Below, in pieces: positions 53,256 to 62,050 of a stretch of 64,000 bases of DNA (within the stretch, counting starts at the first letter, position 1; each line of letters starts with the position of its first letter). The stretch lies in the NCBI GenBank assembly GCA_963704995.1, contig CAVPIM010000009.1, positions 620,001-684,000 on the forward strand, read 5' to 3'. The translations under genes and the position numbers were made by a program. The notes beneath the pieces are model-generated. The model had not been told where the DNA came from. It saw only the letters and a list, made by a program, of their open reading frames with translations, and searched no databases. Source of the DNA: RYN-230 sp963704995. Lineage in GTDB: Bacteria > Actinomycetota > Actinomycetes > Streptosporangiales > Streptosporangiaceae.

Positions 53256-55238
53256 CTATGCCTCCACTCCGGTGCTGGCCGTCCCGGCACTCGCGTACGC
53301 GGCGCTGACCACGCCCACCGGCGGGTTCAGGTCGGCGACCGGCGGCGCGTCCTGCACGCCGTAGTCATACGGGCCGGACAGCACCACCGGGATGTGCTCG
53401 AAGTTGCCGGGTGGCGGCGGCGAGGCGACCTGCCATTCCAGGCCGCGGGAGTTCCACGGGTTCGCCACCTCGCGCTCCCGGACGATCACCGTGGACCAGA
53501 TGAAGTTGATCACGAAGATCAGGATCGACGTGCCGAGCAGGAACGAGGAGATCGACACCCAGTCGTTGAGGCCCTTCAGGTTCCGCGCGTACTCGAACAC
53601 GCGCCGCGGCTGGCCCAGCATGCCCACCGCGAACAGCGGCAGGAAGGTCGAGTTGAAGAAGATGAACATCGTCCAGAAGTGGAGGTAGCCCAGCTTCTGG
53701 TTCAGCCTGATGCCCATCATCTTCGGCAGCCAGTAGTAGCAGGCGCCGAAGAACGCGAAGATGATCCCGCCCATGATCGTGTAGTGGAAGTGCGCCATCA
53801 CGAAGAAGCTGCCGTGCTCGGTGGTGTCCGCCGGGACGTCGGACAGGAACACCCCGGAGATGCCGCCGATCAGGAAGTTGAAGTACAGCGCGAGCGCGAA
53901 GCACATCGGCACCGTCAGCCGCATCTTCGCCTTCCAGAACGTGCCCATCGCGACCAGGTAGATGAACCCGGTCGGGATCGAGATGAGCTCGGTGGTCAGC
54001 ATGAACAGCGGCCGCATCTCGGGGTTGATGCCGCTCACGAACAGGTGGTGCTGCCAGACGAAGAAGCTGAGCAGGGCCACGCCGATCATGCCGGCCCCGG
54101 CGACCCGGTAGCCGAACAGCGGTTTGCGGCAGAACACCGGGATGATCTCCGACACGATGCCGAAGCCGGGCAGGGCGAGGATGTAGACCTCCGGGTGCCC
54201 GAAGAACCAGAACAGGTTCTCGTACAGGTAACTGCTGCCGCCCAGCGTGTTCACGTAGTTCGAGGTCTCCACGGTCCGGTCGAGGATCAGCAGGTACAGG
54301 CCGCCGACCAGGACCGGGGTGGCCAGCACCATCAGGAACGAGACGGTGACCATGGACCAGACGAACATCGGCAGCCTGCTCCACCGCATGCCGGGCGCCC
54401 GGTAGTTGATCACGGTGACGATGATGTTGAACCCGGCCAGGATGACCGAGATCCCCATGATGCCGAAGGCGACCGCGTAGGCGTCCATGCCCTCGGTGGC
54501 CTGCACGCTCAGCGGCGCGTAGCCGGTCCAGCCGGTGGGGAACCCGCCGAGCAGCACGCTGGACAGCAGGACGATGAACGCCGCCGGGGTGAGCCAGAAC
54601 GACAGCGCCTCCAGCCGGGGGAACGCCATCCGCTTCGACCCGATCATCAGCGGCATCAGGAAGTTGCCGAACGGGCCGAGCACGACCGACGTCATCAGCA
54701 TCATCATCATCGTGCCGTGCTCGCCGACCACCATCAGGTAGGAGGAGGCACTCATGATGTGGTACGTCGGCGAGAGCAGCTCGGTCCGGATCGCCATCGC
54801 GAACAGGCCCGCGGTGCAGAAGTAGATGATCATCCCGACCAGGTACTGGATGCCGACCACCTTGTGGTCCAGCGAGTACCGGAAGTACCGGGCCACCCCG
54901 CCGAAGGCTTCCTCTTCCTCCTCGGCCACCGGGACCGGCTTGCCGAGGATCTGGCGGCCGAGGTCGTTGAACACGCCCAGCCCGGCCAGCCAGCCGATCA
55001 CGGCGACCACGTAGCCGAGGACGAGCGGGAAGTCGTTCATGTCCGACAGCGAGTTCCGCGCGTAGTCCCAGGACAGGAAGTTGCCCAGCCAGTGGCCCAC
55101 GAAGTAGCCGATGATGGCGCCGATGATCCCGGTGTGCATGGCCGGGCGCATCCACCACGGCCGGGCCAGGCGCGGGCCGACCGGCCCGGATCCGGCCGGC
55201 TCCTGCGCCGTCGTCCCCGGCTCTATCTCGATGGACAT
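53256..55238 (-). CDS. ctaD: Cytochrome c oxidase subunit I with N-terminal extension
   Basis: A 660-residue heme-copper oxidase core subunit. Heme a ligand: VGEHGTMMMM. CuB ligands: FFGHPEVYILALPGFG (with the cross-linked Tyr) and VWQHHLFVSG. Heme a3 region: FFVMAHFHYTIMGG. K-channel elements include LTTELISIPTG. Before the conserved start of the core (RYFRYSLDHKVVGIQYLVG) there are about 120 residues with two extra hydrophobic segments (TGIIGAIIGYFVGHWLGNFL and LVLGYVVAVIGWLAGLG) and an acidic EEEEEA stretch, not present in typical Streptomyces CtaD. It reduces oxygen with electrons passed from subunit II and pumps protons. Confidence 0.95.
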   Translation of the reverse strand: MSIEIEPGTTAQEPAGSGPVGPRLARPWWMRPAMHTGIIGAIIGYFVGHWLGNFLSWDYARNSLSDMNDFPLVLGYVVAVIGWLAGLGVFNDLGRQILGKPVPVAEEEEEAFGGVARYFRYSLDHKVVGIQYLVGMIIYFCTAGLFAMAIRTELLSPTYHIMSASSYLMVVGEHGTMMMMLMTSVVLGPFGNFLMPLMIGSKRMAFPRLEALSFWLTPAAFIVLLSSVLLGGFPTGWTGYAPLSVQATEGMDAYAVAFGIMGISVILAGFNIIVTVINYRAPGMRWSRLPMFVWSMVTVSFLMVLATPVLVGGLYLLILDRTVETSNYVNTLGGSSYLYENLFWFFGHPEVYILALPGFGIVSEIIPVFCRKPLFGYRVAGAGMIGVALLSFFVWQHHLFVSGINPEMRPLFMLTTELISIPTGFIYLVAMGTFWKAKMRLTVPMCFALALYFNFLIGGISGVFLSDVPADTTEHGSFFVMAHFHYTIMGGIIFAFFGACYYWLPKMMGIRLNQKLGYLHFWTMFIFFNSTFLPLFAVGMLGQPRRVFEYARNLKGLNDWVSISSFLLGTSILIFVINFIWSTVIVREREVANPWNSRGLEWQVASPPPPGNFEHIPVVLSGPYDYGVQDAPPVADLNPPVGVVSAAYASAGTASTGVEA

Positions 55239-55329
55239 CCGGTCACCTCTTCATCGCAGTGTCGGCCTGGGGATCCGTTCCCGGCATCTCCGGGTGGCTG
55301 CGCGGCCTGGCGGCCGCTGGGCGCGGCGG

Positions 55330-56285
55330 TCATGGCGTCACCGGGTCGCTCGGCGGGTAGTAGTAGCCGGCTGCGCCGGTGATCCCGTTCTGCGATCAGG
55401 ACCTTGCCGATATTCGGGATCACGGTCGGGTCGTAGGTCGTCGCGTACGGCGGCAGCGCGGCCAGCACGCCCTTGCGCCGCTGGATCTGCTCGTTCCTGG
55501 TCGCCCAGACCTGGAAGACGGACGGGGTCACCACCTGGCCGGAGTCGAACATGGCGCCGTGCCAGATCCCGCACAGCTCGCTGCACCGGACGGTGAACCC
55601 GCCGACGTGGTCGGTGGTGGTGTAGGCCACGTTGTCCACGCCCGGGTTCGCGTCGGCTTTCACCGCGAGCTGGTAGGCCCAGAAGCTGTGGATCACGTCC
55701 AGCGAGGTCACGTGGAACGCGACCGACCGGTTCGCCGGCAGGACCAGCTGGGTGGTCTCCATCCCGCCGAACTGGGGGTAGCGGTAGGTGAACTGCCACT
55801 GCTGGCCGATGACCTGGACCTGCAGGTAGTTGCTGCCGTCCGGCTTCCAGACCGGGTTCGGGCCCTCACCGGCCCCCGCGCCGGCCGGGACGATCAGTTC
55901 CACGGTGCCGAACACGAACGCGGCGAGCACGATCACCGCGGTGCCGCCGATCCAGGTGGCCTGGATGCGCGGTGTGCCCGAAGATCGGCGGCCCGTCGTC
56001 GTCGTCACCGTCCCGGTGACGCCAGTTGACCAGGGTGTAGCCGAAGTAGGTCCAGACGAAGATCATGACCGGGGCCGCGGCCAGCGCCAGCACCGCGATG
56101 TCGAACTGCTGATGTTCCGCTGACGAGGTCATGTCCCCCGGCGGCATGTGCGGCTTCCAGACGATCCAGATGAGCAGGTCGGCGACGACGGCCAGGACGA
56201 TCCAGATCAGGAAGATCCGCAGGCCGTGATTCGTCTCTTTCTCGCCGCGGGCCTCGGGGGCCGCCGGGGCCTGGGACTCGGCCAT
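55330..56285 (-). CDS. ctaC: Cytochrome c oxidase subunit II (two frameshifts)
   Basis: The CuA-carrying subunit. It starts at ATG 56285 (MAESQAPAAPEARGEKETN) behind GGAGG. Two helices are seen: LRIFLIWIVLAVVADLLIWI and, after DMTSS, AVLALAAAPVMIFVWTYFGY. An indel near 55980 joins the frame with helix IGGTAVIVLAAFVFGTVEL. The cupredoxin domain follows with HSFWAYQL and the complete CuA motif VRCSELCGIWHGAMF. Near 55390 another indel changes the end to GITGAAGYYYPPSDPVTP and a stop at 55330. It receives electrons from cytochrome c or a bc1-cc complex. There is no fused cytochrome c domain. Confidence 0.9.
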
Positions 56286-57004
56286 CAGGCTGACACCTCC
56301 ATGTTGCCCATCATGTAACCGAGCGTCTGCATCGGGCCGCCGTTGCCGTCCAGGAACCCGCCGCCGCAGGGGACGAAGCACTGCCAGCGGAACGTGCCCG
56401 TGGTGCTTCGGGGTCATGAAGCTGAACTTCATCGTCGAGTGCGGTCCCTCGGTACAGGGCGAATCGGTGCAGCCGTCCTTGTTGAACAGCGCGGTGTTAG
56501 GCGAGGCCATCGGCACGAACAGGTGCAGGCTGGGGATGGCGAACGTGTGCCCGACGCTGCAGTCCGACCAGGAGTTGACGGACGGAGGACCGCCTGGCCG
56601 GCCCGAGCGGCTGGCCCACGGTCTTGAACTGCTGCACCGTCATCGCGTTGCCGAGCGGTGCCCTGGACCAGGCTCAAGAAGTTGTTGCGCAGCGGGGTGC
56701 AGCCGTCGTAGCCCAGGATCGTCATGTTCACCCGGGTGTTCTTCGGCACCGAGAACAGGGTGGTGTGCACCCAGGCCTTGGTCTGCGGGTCCTGCACGTA
56801 GTAGCTCACCCAGTCGGGCTCGCTGGAGGAGTTGTTCTGCGGGTCCTCCTGGAGGACCACGTTCACGACTCCCCCGGACGCCACGGAGGAGTAGTTCACC
56901 ACTTCCAGGCTGCTGCCCAGGTAGTGGAGGACGATGAAGACCGCACCGGCGACCACGGCGGCGAACGCCACCAGCAGGGTCACGATACGGGCCGGCAGAG
57001 ACAC
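56285..57004 (-). CDS. Membrane-anchored COX2-like cupredoxin with degenerate CuA site (frameshifted)
   Basis: A protein of about 239 codons immediately upstream of ctaC, its TGA overlapping the ctaC start. It starts at GTG 57004 behind GAGGTGG. One N-terminal helix (VTLLVAFAAVVAGAVFIVL) is followed by a beta-rich extracytoplasmic domain (LEVVNYSSVASGG, SVPKNTRVNMTILGYDG). Two indels (about 56660 and 56400) are needed to connect MASPNTALFNKDGCTDSPC and the C-terminal TGTFRWQCFVPCGGGFLDGN. That last part resembles the CuA loop CxxxCGxxH but has Phe in place of His, with a Met further on. It may be an electron carrier or a structural subunit; metal binding is uncertain. Confidence 0.7.
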
Positions 57005-57414
57005 CAGTCACCACCTCGCTTCTTCGCGGCGCCTTGCGCACACGACTGGGCCGGCCGCAATGTCCCCAGAACTTGCGGGCCGGAGGTCTCGTCTGGTCCT
57101 GATCTTGCGATCGTTCGCCTCGACTCGGCAACACGGCACGCACTGAATGACGAAATTGTCATGATCAGGGCATCTCACCCCGGTAACATCCGGCCTGCAC
57201 GAGCTGCCTGGTTACAGTAAGTAGTGATCTTCAGACTCATTGTTACCGCTCGCGGCTCGTGTAACACCTCTGATCCTCAGAGCAGGTGCTGCAATGGTTT
57301 GCTATCCCGCTCCAGGGTTGACCGCACCCCTCGTGGCGGTACATCCTCTGCTGAGGGGATCGTCCAGGCGGTGGCATGCCACCGCGCCGCGCTGACGCGT
57401 CGCCCATATAGCCC
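57005..57414. other. Divergent region between the cupredoxin and response regulator genes
   Basis: No gene is supported. It contains the inverted repeat ATGAC-GAAATT-GTCAT (57147-57162), and is AT-richer than its surroundings at 57140-57260, as expected of a promoter region for the divergent oxidase operon and two-component genes. Confidence 0.5.
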
Positions 57415-58128
57415 ATGCAACGTAACCCACCTGCGAAGATGGTCCCCGTGCCGGGGGCGTGTCCCACGGCCGCGCGGCTCCTCGTGGTCGATGACGAGCC
57501 GCAGATCCGTGAGTTCATCGCGCGCGCCCTGGCGGCCGCCGGTTATGCAATCGATTTCGCCGGATCGGGTAAAGAAGGGCTGAGCCAGGCCACGGCCGGC
57601 GACTATGACCTGGTCATCCTGGATCTGGTGATGCCGGACATGGACGGGCGGGAGATCCTCGCCCGGCTCCGCCACGACCGGCCCGACCAGGCGGTGCTGG
57701 TGCTCTCCTGCCTGGCGGACGTCATGACTAAGGTGGATTGCCTGGAACTGGGGGCGCAGGACTACCTGACCAAGCCGTTCTCGCTGGCCGAACTGCTGGC
57801 CCGGGTCCGGGTCAGGCTCCGCGATGACGGGCATCCCCTCAACGAGGTCCTGAGGGCAGGAGAGCTCGTGCTTGACTTCGGCCGGCTGGAAGCCAACATC
57901 GGGCATGGCCCGGTCCCGCTCACCCGCCTGGAGTTCCTGCTGCTCCGTGAGCTCATGGAGCACGTCGGGCAGTCGGTGCCCAAAGGGCAGCTGCTCGCCT
58001 CGGTGTGGGGGTACGACTTCGATCCCGGCTCCAACGTGGTCAACGTCTGCGTCCGCCGCCTCCGCTCGAAACTCGGTTTCGACCTGATCAAGACGGTGCG
58101 TGGTGAGGGATACCAGCTCACCGCGTAG
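57415..58128 (+). CDS. OmpR/PhoB-family response regulator
   Basis: A 237-residue response regulator. ATG 57415 is used; ATG 57439 or GTG 57448 are alternatives closer to the receiver domain. The receiver domain shows VVDDEPQIREF, the phosphoacceptor Asp in LVILDLVMPDMDG and Lys in YLTKPFSLAELLARV. The winged helix reads PLTRLEFLLLRELM and NVVNVCVRRLRSKLG. It overlaps, or nearly meets, the kinase gene that follows, so the two are a cognate pair. It lies divergently from the oxidase cluster and next to a TlpA-like gene, so a role in redox or respiratory control is possible but not shown. Confidence 0.92.
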   Translation: MQRNPPAKMVPVPGACPTAARLLVVDDEPQIREFIARALAAAGYAIDFAGSGKEGLSQATAGDYDLVILDLVMPDMDGREILARLRHDRPDQAVLVLSCLADVMTKVDCLELGAQDYLTKPFSLAELLARVRVRLRDDGHPLNEVLRAGELVLDFGRLEANIGHGPVPLTRLEFLLLRELMEHVGQSVPKGQLLASVWGYDFDPGSNVVNVCVRRLRSKLGFDLIKTVRGEGYQLTA

Positions 58129-58135
58129 AGACGGG

Positions 58136-59755
58136 ATGGCCGGGCGGCTCCGGCAGACCGTGGCCGCCGGCCTGAGGGAGAGCACCAGGTTCCGGCTGCG
58201 CCAGCACAGCCCCGCGGCGCACGCGGCCCCGGAGGCGGCGCCCGGGGCGGCCACGCTGGAGGCTCCCCGCTCGACGCCGCGGCCCTGGCTTCCGGGCCGC
58301 TCAGCCCCGCGGCCCTGGATCGCCGGGGCACCTGGACGCCGGGGCACCTGGGTCCGCCGGGGTCGCCGCTGGGACCGCCGCGGGCCGGCCCTGGGCCGCG
58401 CCCGGGATCCGGCGCCGGGTCCGGCCGCGGCTGCCGCGGAGCCCGGCCCGGCCGGGCGGCCCCGCGGCCGCCCCCAGCTCGCCGCGGGGCTGTGGCACTC
58501 GCTCCCGGCCGGGCTGGCCTTCACCCGGGGCGCGAGCCGCCGCGCCACCGCACGGGCGGCCCGGGCCCGCGGCAACTTCAGCTGGCCCTGGCGGGTCGCC
58601 TGGGTCGACGTGGTGTGGGCGCTGTTCTCCGCGGTGAACCTGCTCTGCATCCTCGTTTTCCAGCACTGGGAGACGGTCCCGTTCCACTTCATCTGGATCA
58701 GCCTGACCTTGCTCTACGGCTTCCGGGTCTGGGCCACCCGGCCGACGCTGTGGGTGCTCGCCCTGGTCATGGTGACCACGTTCGCGGCGATCGGCTGGGA
58801 CGTCTACCGCGGCAGCCAGTCGGTGGACGAGCTCAACGAGGTCCCGCTGATGGCCATCATGTTCTGGCTGATGGTCTGGCACGCGCAGCGGCGCCTGGAC
58901 GCGGACCACGAACGGGACCTGGTCAGCGACGAGAACGCCCGGCTGCTGGCCACGCAGCGCCGCTTCCTGCAGGACGCCTCGCACCAGCTGCGCACGCCCA
59001 TCACGATCGCGCTGGGCCACGCTGAGCTGCTGGCCCAGGAACTGACCGACCAGACCGAGAAGCGGGACATCCAGGTCGTGGTGGGCGAGCTGACCCGGCT
59101 GCGGCGGCTCGGCGAGCGGCTGCTGGTCATCGCGGCCTCCGAGGACCCGGACTTCCTCCGCCCCGAGCCGATCGCCCTGGACGGGTTCACGATGGACGTC
59201 ATCCGGCGATGGCGGCCGACCGCGGACCGGCAGTGGCAGGTCGGCCGCCTCGACGCGGTCACGGTCAACGCCGACCGGGAACGGCTCGGCCTCGCCGTGG
59301 ACGCGCTGCTGGAAAACGCCGTCCGGCACACCGTGACGGCGACATGATCCAGCTTTCGGTGCTGGCGAACGGGCCGGGCCTGCCCGTGCGTATGATCGTC
59401 GCGGATACCGGCGAGGGGATCGCACCCAGCGAGCTCGAGCACATCTTCGACCGCTTCCGCACCGGATCGCCGCCCGGGCGGGATCACGGCGGGCCGGGAC
59501 CGGGCCGCGCACCGGGTCCAAGGGCACCGGGCTGGGCCTGTCCCTGGTCCGGGCGGTCGCCCACGCACACGGCGGCGACGTGCGCGTGCGCAGTACTCCC
59601 GGCGTGGGCAGCGAGTTCGAGCTGGTCCTGCCGGCCCCGGCGGCCAGCGCCGGGACGCTGTACCCCGCGCTCCCGCTGAGCTGGTCCGCCAGCCCGCCGG
59701 AGCCCGCGCCGGACCGGACGCTGAAGGACGACCCATGGCCAAGCAGGAACCGATG
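58136..59755 (+). CDS. Sensor histidine kinase (two frameshifts)
   Basis: A HisKA-type kinase starting at ATG 58136, seven bases after the response regulator stop. A long Arg/Pro/Ala-rich cytosolic leader (about 1-150) precedes two or three helices (VVWALFSAVNLLCILVF, LTLLYGFRVWATRPTLWVLA). The phosphoacceptor His is in QDASHQLRTPITIALGHAEL and the N box in ALLENAVRH. An indel near 59340 leads to a frame with MIVADTGEGIAPSELEHIFD and a second near 59510 to a frame with KGTGLGLSLVRAVAHAHGG. The net frame is restored and the stop is TGA 59753-59755, overlapping the next gene start at 59735. Confidence 0.86.
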
Positions 59756-60395
59756 ACCCCGGAACCCACCAGCACCCAGGAGCACGACGAGCTCAGCGGG
59801 CACCCGGCCGCCGCGCCCGGCCGCGGCGTGGCCGGCTGGTTCGGCGGGCTCAGCCGGGGCCGCAAGCTGGCCCTCATCTGGTCGGCCTCGGCTGCTGGCC
59901 GTGGTCGTCGCGCTGCTCGCCATCGGCGCCACGTCCGGCGGGGACACCCAGCCACGCTCCCCCGCCCCGCGCCCAGGCGTTCACCCTCGCCGGCCCTCGG
60001 GCACCCGGGCCAGCACATCTCGCTGGCCCAGTACGCCGGCCACCCGCTCATCCTGAACTTCTTCGCGTCCTGGTGCGAGCCGTGCCAGCGGGAAACGCCG
60101 CTGATCGCGCGGTTCTACCGCAGCCACCGGCGCAGCGTCATCATCGTCGGCATCGACGTCAACGACACCAGCTCGGCGGGACTGGCCTTCGCCCGGAAGA
60201 TGGGCGTGGCCTACCCGGTCGCGTCCGACCCGGCGCCCATGGCCATGGCGCTGTCCTACGGGGTGACCGCGCTGCCGCAGACGTTCTTCCTCAACGCGCA
60301 GCACCGCATCGTCAAGCGGGTGATCCGCGCGGTGACCCTGCACCGACCTGCGCACCGGGGTAGCCATCATGACCAGGCCGAGCGGACGGAGCTGA
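59735..60395 (+). CDS. TlpA/ResA-like membrane-tethered thioredoxin (frameshifted)
   Basis: A thiol-disulfide protein facing the outside. It starts at ATG 59735, overlapping the kinase end. An N-terminal helix is only complete in an alternative frame (LLAVVVALLAIGATSGGDT, about 59900-59960), so at least two indels lie before GHPGQHISLAQYAGHPLILN. The thioredoxin core has the active-site motif FFASWCEPCQRETPLI, the conserved GVTALPQTFFLN cis-proline region and VSLAVPVASDP-like strand YPVASDPAPM. A last indel near 60345 gives the end DLRTGVAIMTRPSGRS. Relatives reduce apo-cytochrome c or oxidase copper sites; with an oxidase cluster nearby that is plausible. Confidence 0.82.
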
Positions 60396-60400
60396 GCCGA

Positions 60401-61039
60401 GTGGACACCCCGACCCGCACCGATCCGCCGTATGTCCCGATCCGGACGAACCGGTGGGCACCGCACCAGAAAACGCCCCGCTGGCTGCTGCTGGCCGCCG
60501 CGGTGATCGTGGTGGGCATCGTCCTCGTCGCCCTGGTGCACAAGCCCAGCCAGAGCCAGCGGGCCGGCGACCTCAACGGGTTCCTGCACGACATGAACGC
60601 CGACATGCAGTCCTGCGCGGGCGGGGTCCGCGAGTCCCTCACGGCCCTGAACCAGATCCAGGCCGGCGGGAACTCCGCGAAGAACGTCCAGGACACGATC
60701 AAGATCGCCCGGTACGGCGCGACCAACTGCTCGCCCGCCAACAACGAGCTGCTCGATGACCTCACCCAGTACCAGGTGACCGAGTCACTGGCCCGGTTCC
60801 ACCTGGAAACCACGGTCAACGACCTGCTCACCTGGGCGTTCCCGTACGCCCAGCGGGTACAGAACGACGTGGCGAACGAGCTGGGCGCGCGCGACCCGGC
60901 CAAGCGGCAGCAGTACGCCGCGGCGCTCCAGCGGGACACCAGCGACCTGAACCGGCAGCGGGCCGCCATCGACAAAAGCTTCACGAAGGCGATCACCGCG
61001 ACCGGCGCCCAGGCCAGCCCCCTGCCTCTGCCCGGCTGA
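60401..61039 (+). CDS. Single-pass membrane protein of unknown function
   Basis: A 212-residue protein starting at GTG 60401, five bases after the TlpA-like stop and behind GGAG. One helix (PRWLLLAAAVIVVGIVLVAL, about 27-46) separates a short cytosolic head from an extracytoplasmic, mainly helical domain. Two cysteines (DMQSCAGG and ATNCSPANN) lie about 40 residues apart and may pair. The spacing and strand suggest translational coupling with the TlpA-like thioredoxin, which could act on this disulfide. No family is recognised. Confidence 0.8.
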   Translation: MDTPTRTDPPYVPIRTNRWAPHQKTPRWLLLAAAVIVVGIVLVALVHKPSQSQRAGDLNGFLHDMNADMQSCAGGVRESLTALNQIQAGGNSAKNVQDTIKIARYGATNCSPANNELLDDLTQYQVTESLARFHLETTVNDLLTWAFPYAQRVQNDVANELGARDPAKRQQYAAALQRDTSDLNRQRAAIDKSFTKAITATGAQASPLPLPG

Positions 61040-61088
61040 GCTGCACCGGACGGGCGGGAGCCGGCGGCAGGCGGGAATCTGACCAGGC

Positions 61089-61845
61089 ATGCACGGGCGC
61101 CGGGTGCAGCAGCAGGCTGACCGGTGCGCTGCTGGCCGGCGGCGCGGCGCTCGCGGTCGCGCAGGGCGCACCCGGCCTCACCGCGCTCGCCCCGGTCCGG
61201 CGGCGGTTCCCCGGGCTGGCGGGCGCCGGGGCGGCCGATCATGTCGCGCTGACCTTCGACGACGGCCCGGACCCGCGGTTCACCCCGCGTTTCCTGGCCA
61301 TGCTGGCCGGCCGCCGGGTCCGCGCGACCTTTTTCCTGCTCGGCCCCATGGTGCAGGCCGCCCCCCAGCTCGCCGCGGAGATCGCCGCGGCCGGGCACGA
61401 GATCGGCGTGCACGGCTGGGACCACCGCTACGCCACGGTGCGCGGGCCGCGGGCCTGCCACGACGACCTGGCCCGGGCCTGCGACACGATCGCGGCGGCG
61501 ACCGGCACGCGTCCCCCGGCTGTACCGCCCGCCGTACGGGGTGCTCAGCGCCAGTGCCCTGATCGCCGCCCGCCGCCTCGGGCTGCGGCCGGTCCTGTGG
61601 AGTACCTGGGGACGGGAGTGGGCCCCCGGGGCCACGCCGGGATCGGTGCAGGCGACCCTGGCCAGCACCCTGGAGGGCGGGCGGAACGGTGCTGCTGCAC
61701 GATTCCGACTGCGACCGGGCCGCCCGTCGGCAAGGCCGCGGCCGCCCTGGGCGCACTGCCCTGGCTGCTGGACGAGTGCGCCCGCCGCGCGCTGAGGGTA
61801 GGCCCCCTCGCCGAGCACGCGGCGGGCAGTGCGCACGCCGGGTGA
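61089..61845 (+). CDS. Polysaccharide deacetylase, CE4/NodB domain (frameshifted)
   Basis: A secreted or membrane-anchored carbohydrate esterase of about 250 codons. The ATG at 61089 (MHGRRVQQQ) joins, after an indel, a hydrophobic segment RLTGALLAGGAALAVAQ. NodB motifs follow: motif 1 VALTFDDGPDPRFTP, motif 2 HEIGVHGWDHR (metal-binding His pair), and after a second indel near 61520 motif 3 RLYRPPYGVLSASAL. A third indel near 61685 gives motif 5 LLHDSDCDRA. The end reads ALPWLLDECARRALRVG. These enzymes remove N- or O-acetyl groups from chitin-like, peptidoglycan or xylan polymers; the plant-polymer locus nearby leaves acetyl-xylan as one option. Confidence 0.85.
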
Positions 61846-62050
61846 GCCCGCGGGACTCAGGGGAAGTTAAAGCATCCGTATGCGGGGAGTAAGGGGTGAC
61901 AGCGGGCCGAGGAATCCTCAGGGCATCTTCAGCTGACGTCCAGGCTTGTGGTGCTTACTGGAGGATGCCTGAGAGCGGCCGGGCCACGAGCCCGGCGCTT
62001 ACCAGGGCAACGACGCAACGTAGGCTGACTTCCGGGCAAAGGTGATACGG
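61846..62050. other. Intergenic region before the HtrA-like gene
   Basis: No gene is seen. GGGCAAAGGTGATACGG just before the ATG at 62051 contains an AGGTGA stretch that can serve as ribosome binding site. Confidence 0.4.

Noticed and set aside
55223..55333. Possible 36-codon gene between ctaC and ctaD (MTAAPSGRQ)
   Set aside because: It overlaps the ctaD start, has no helix or motif, and is explained by the frameshifted end of ctaC.
53394..55382. 662-codon plus-strand open frame opposite ctaD
   Set aside because: It is His/Asp/Arg-rich shadow sequence; the minus strand encodes all heme-copper ligands.
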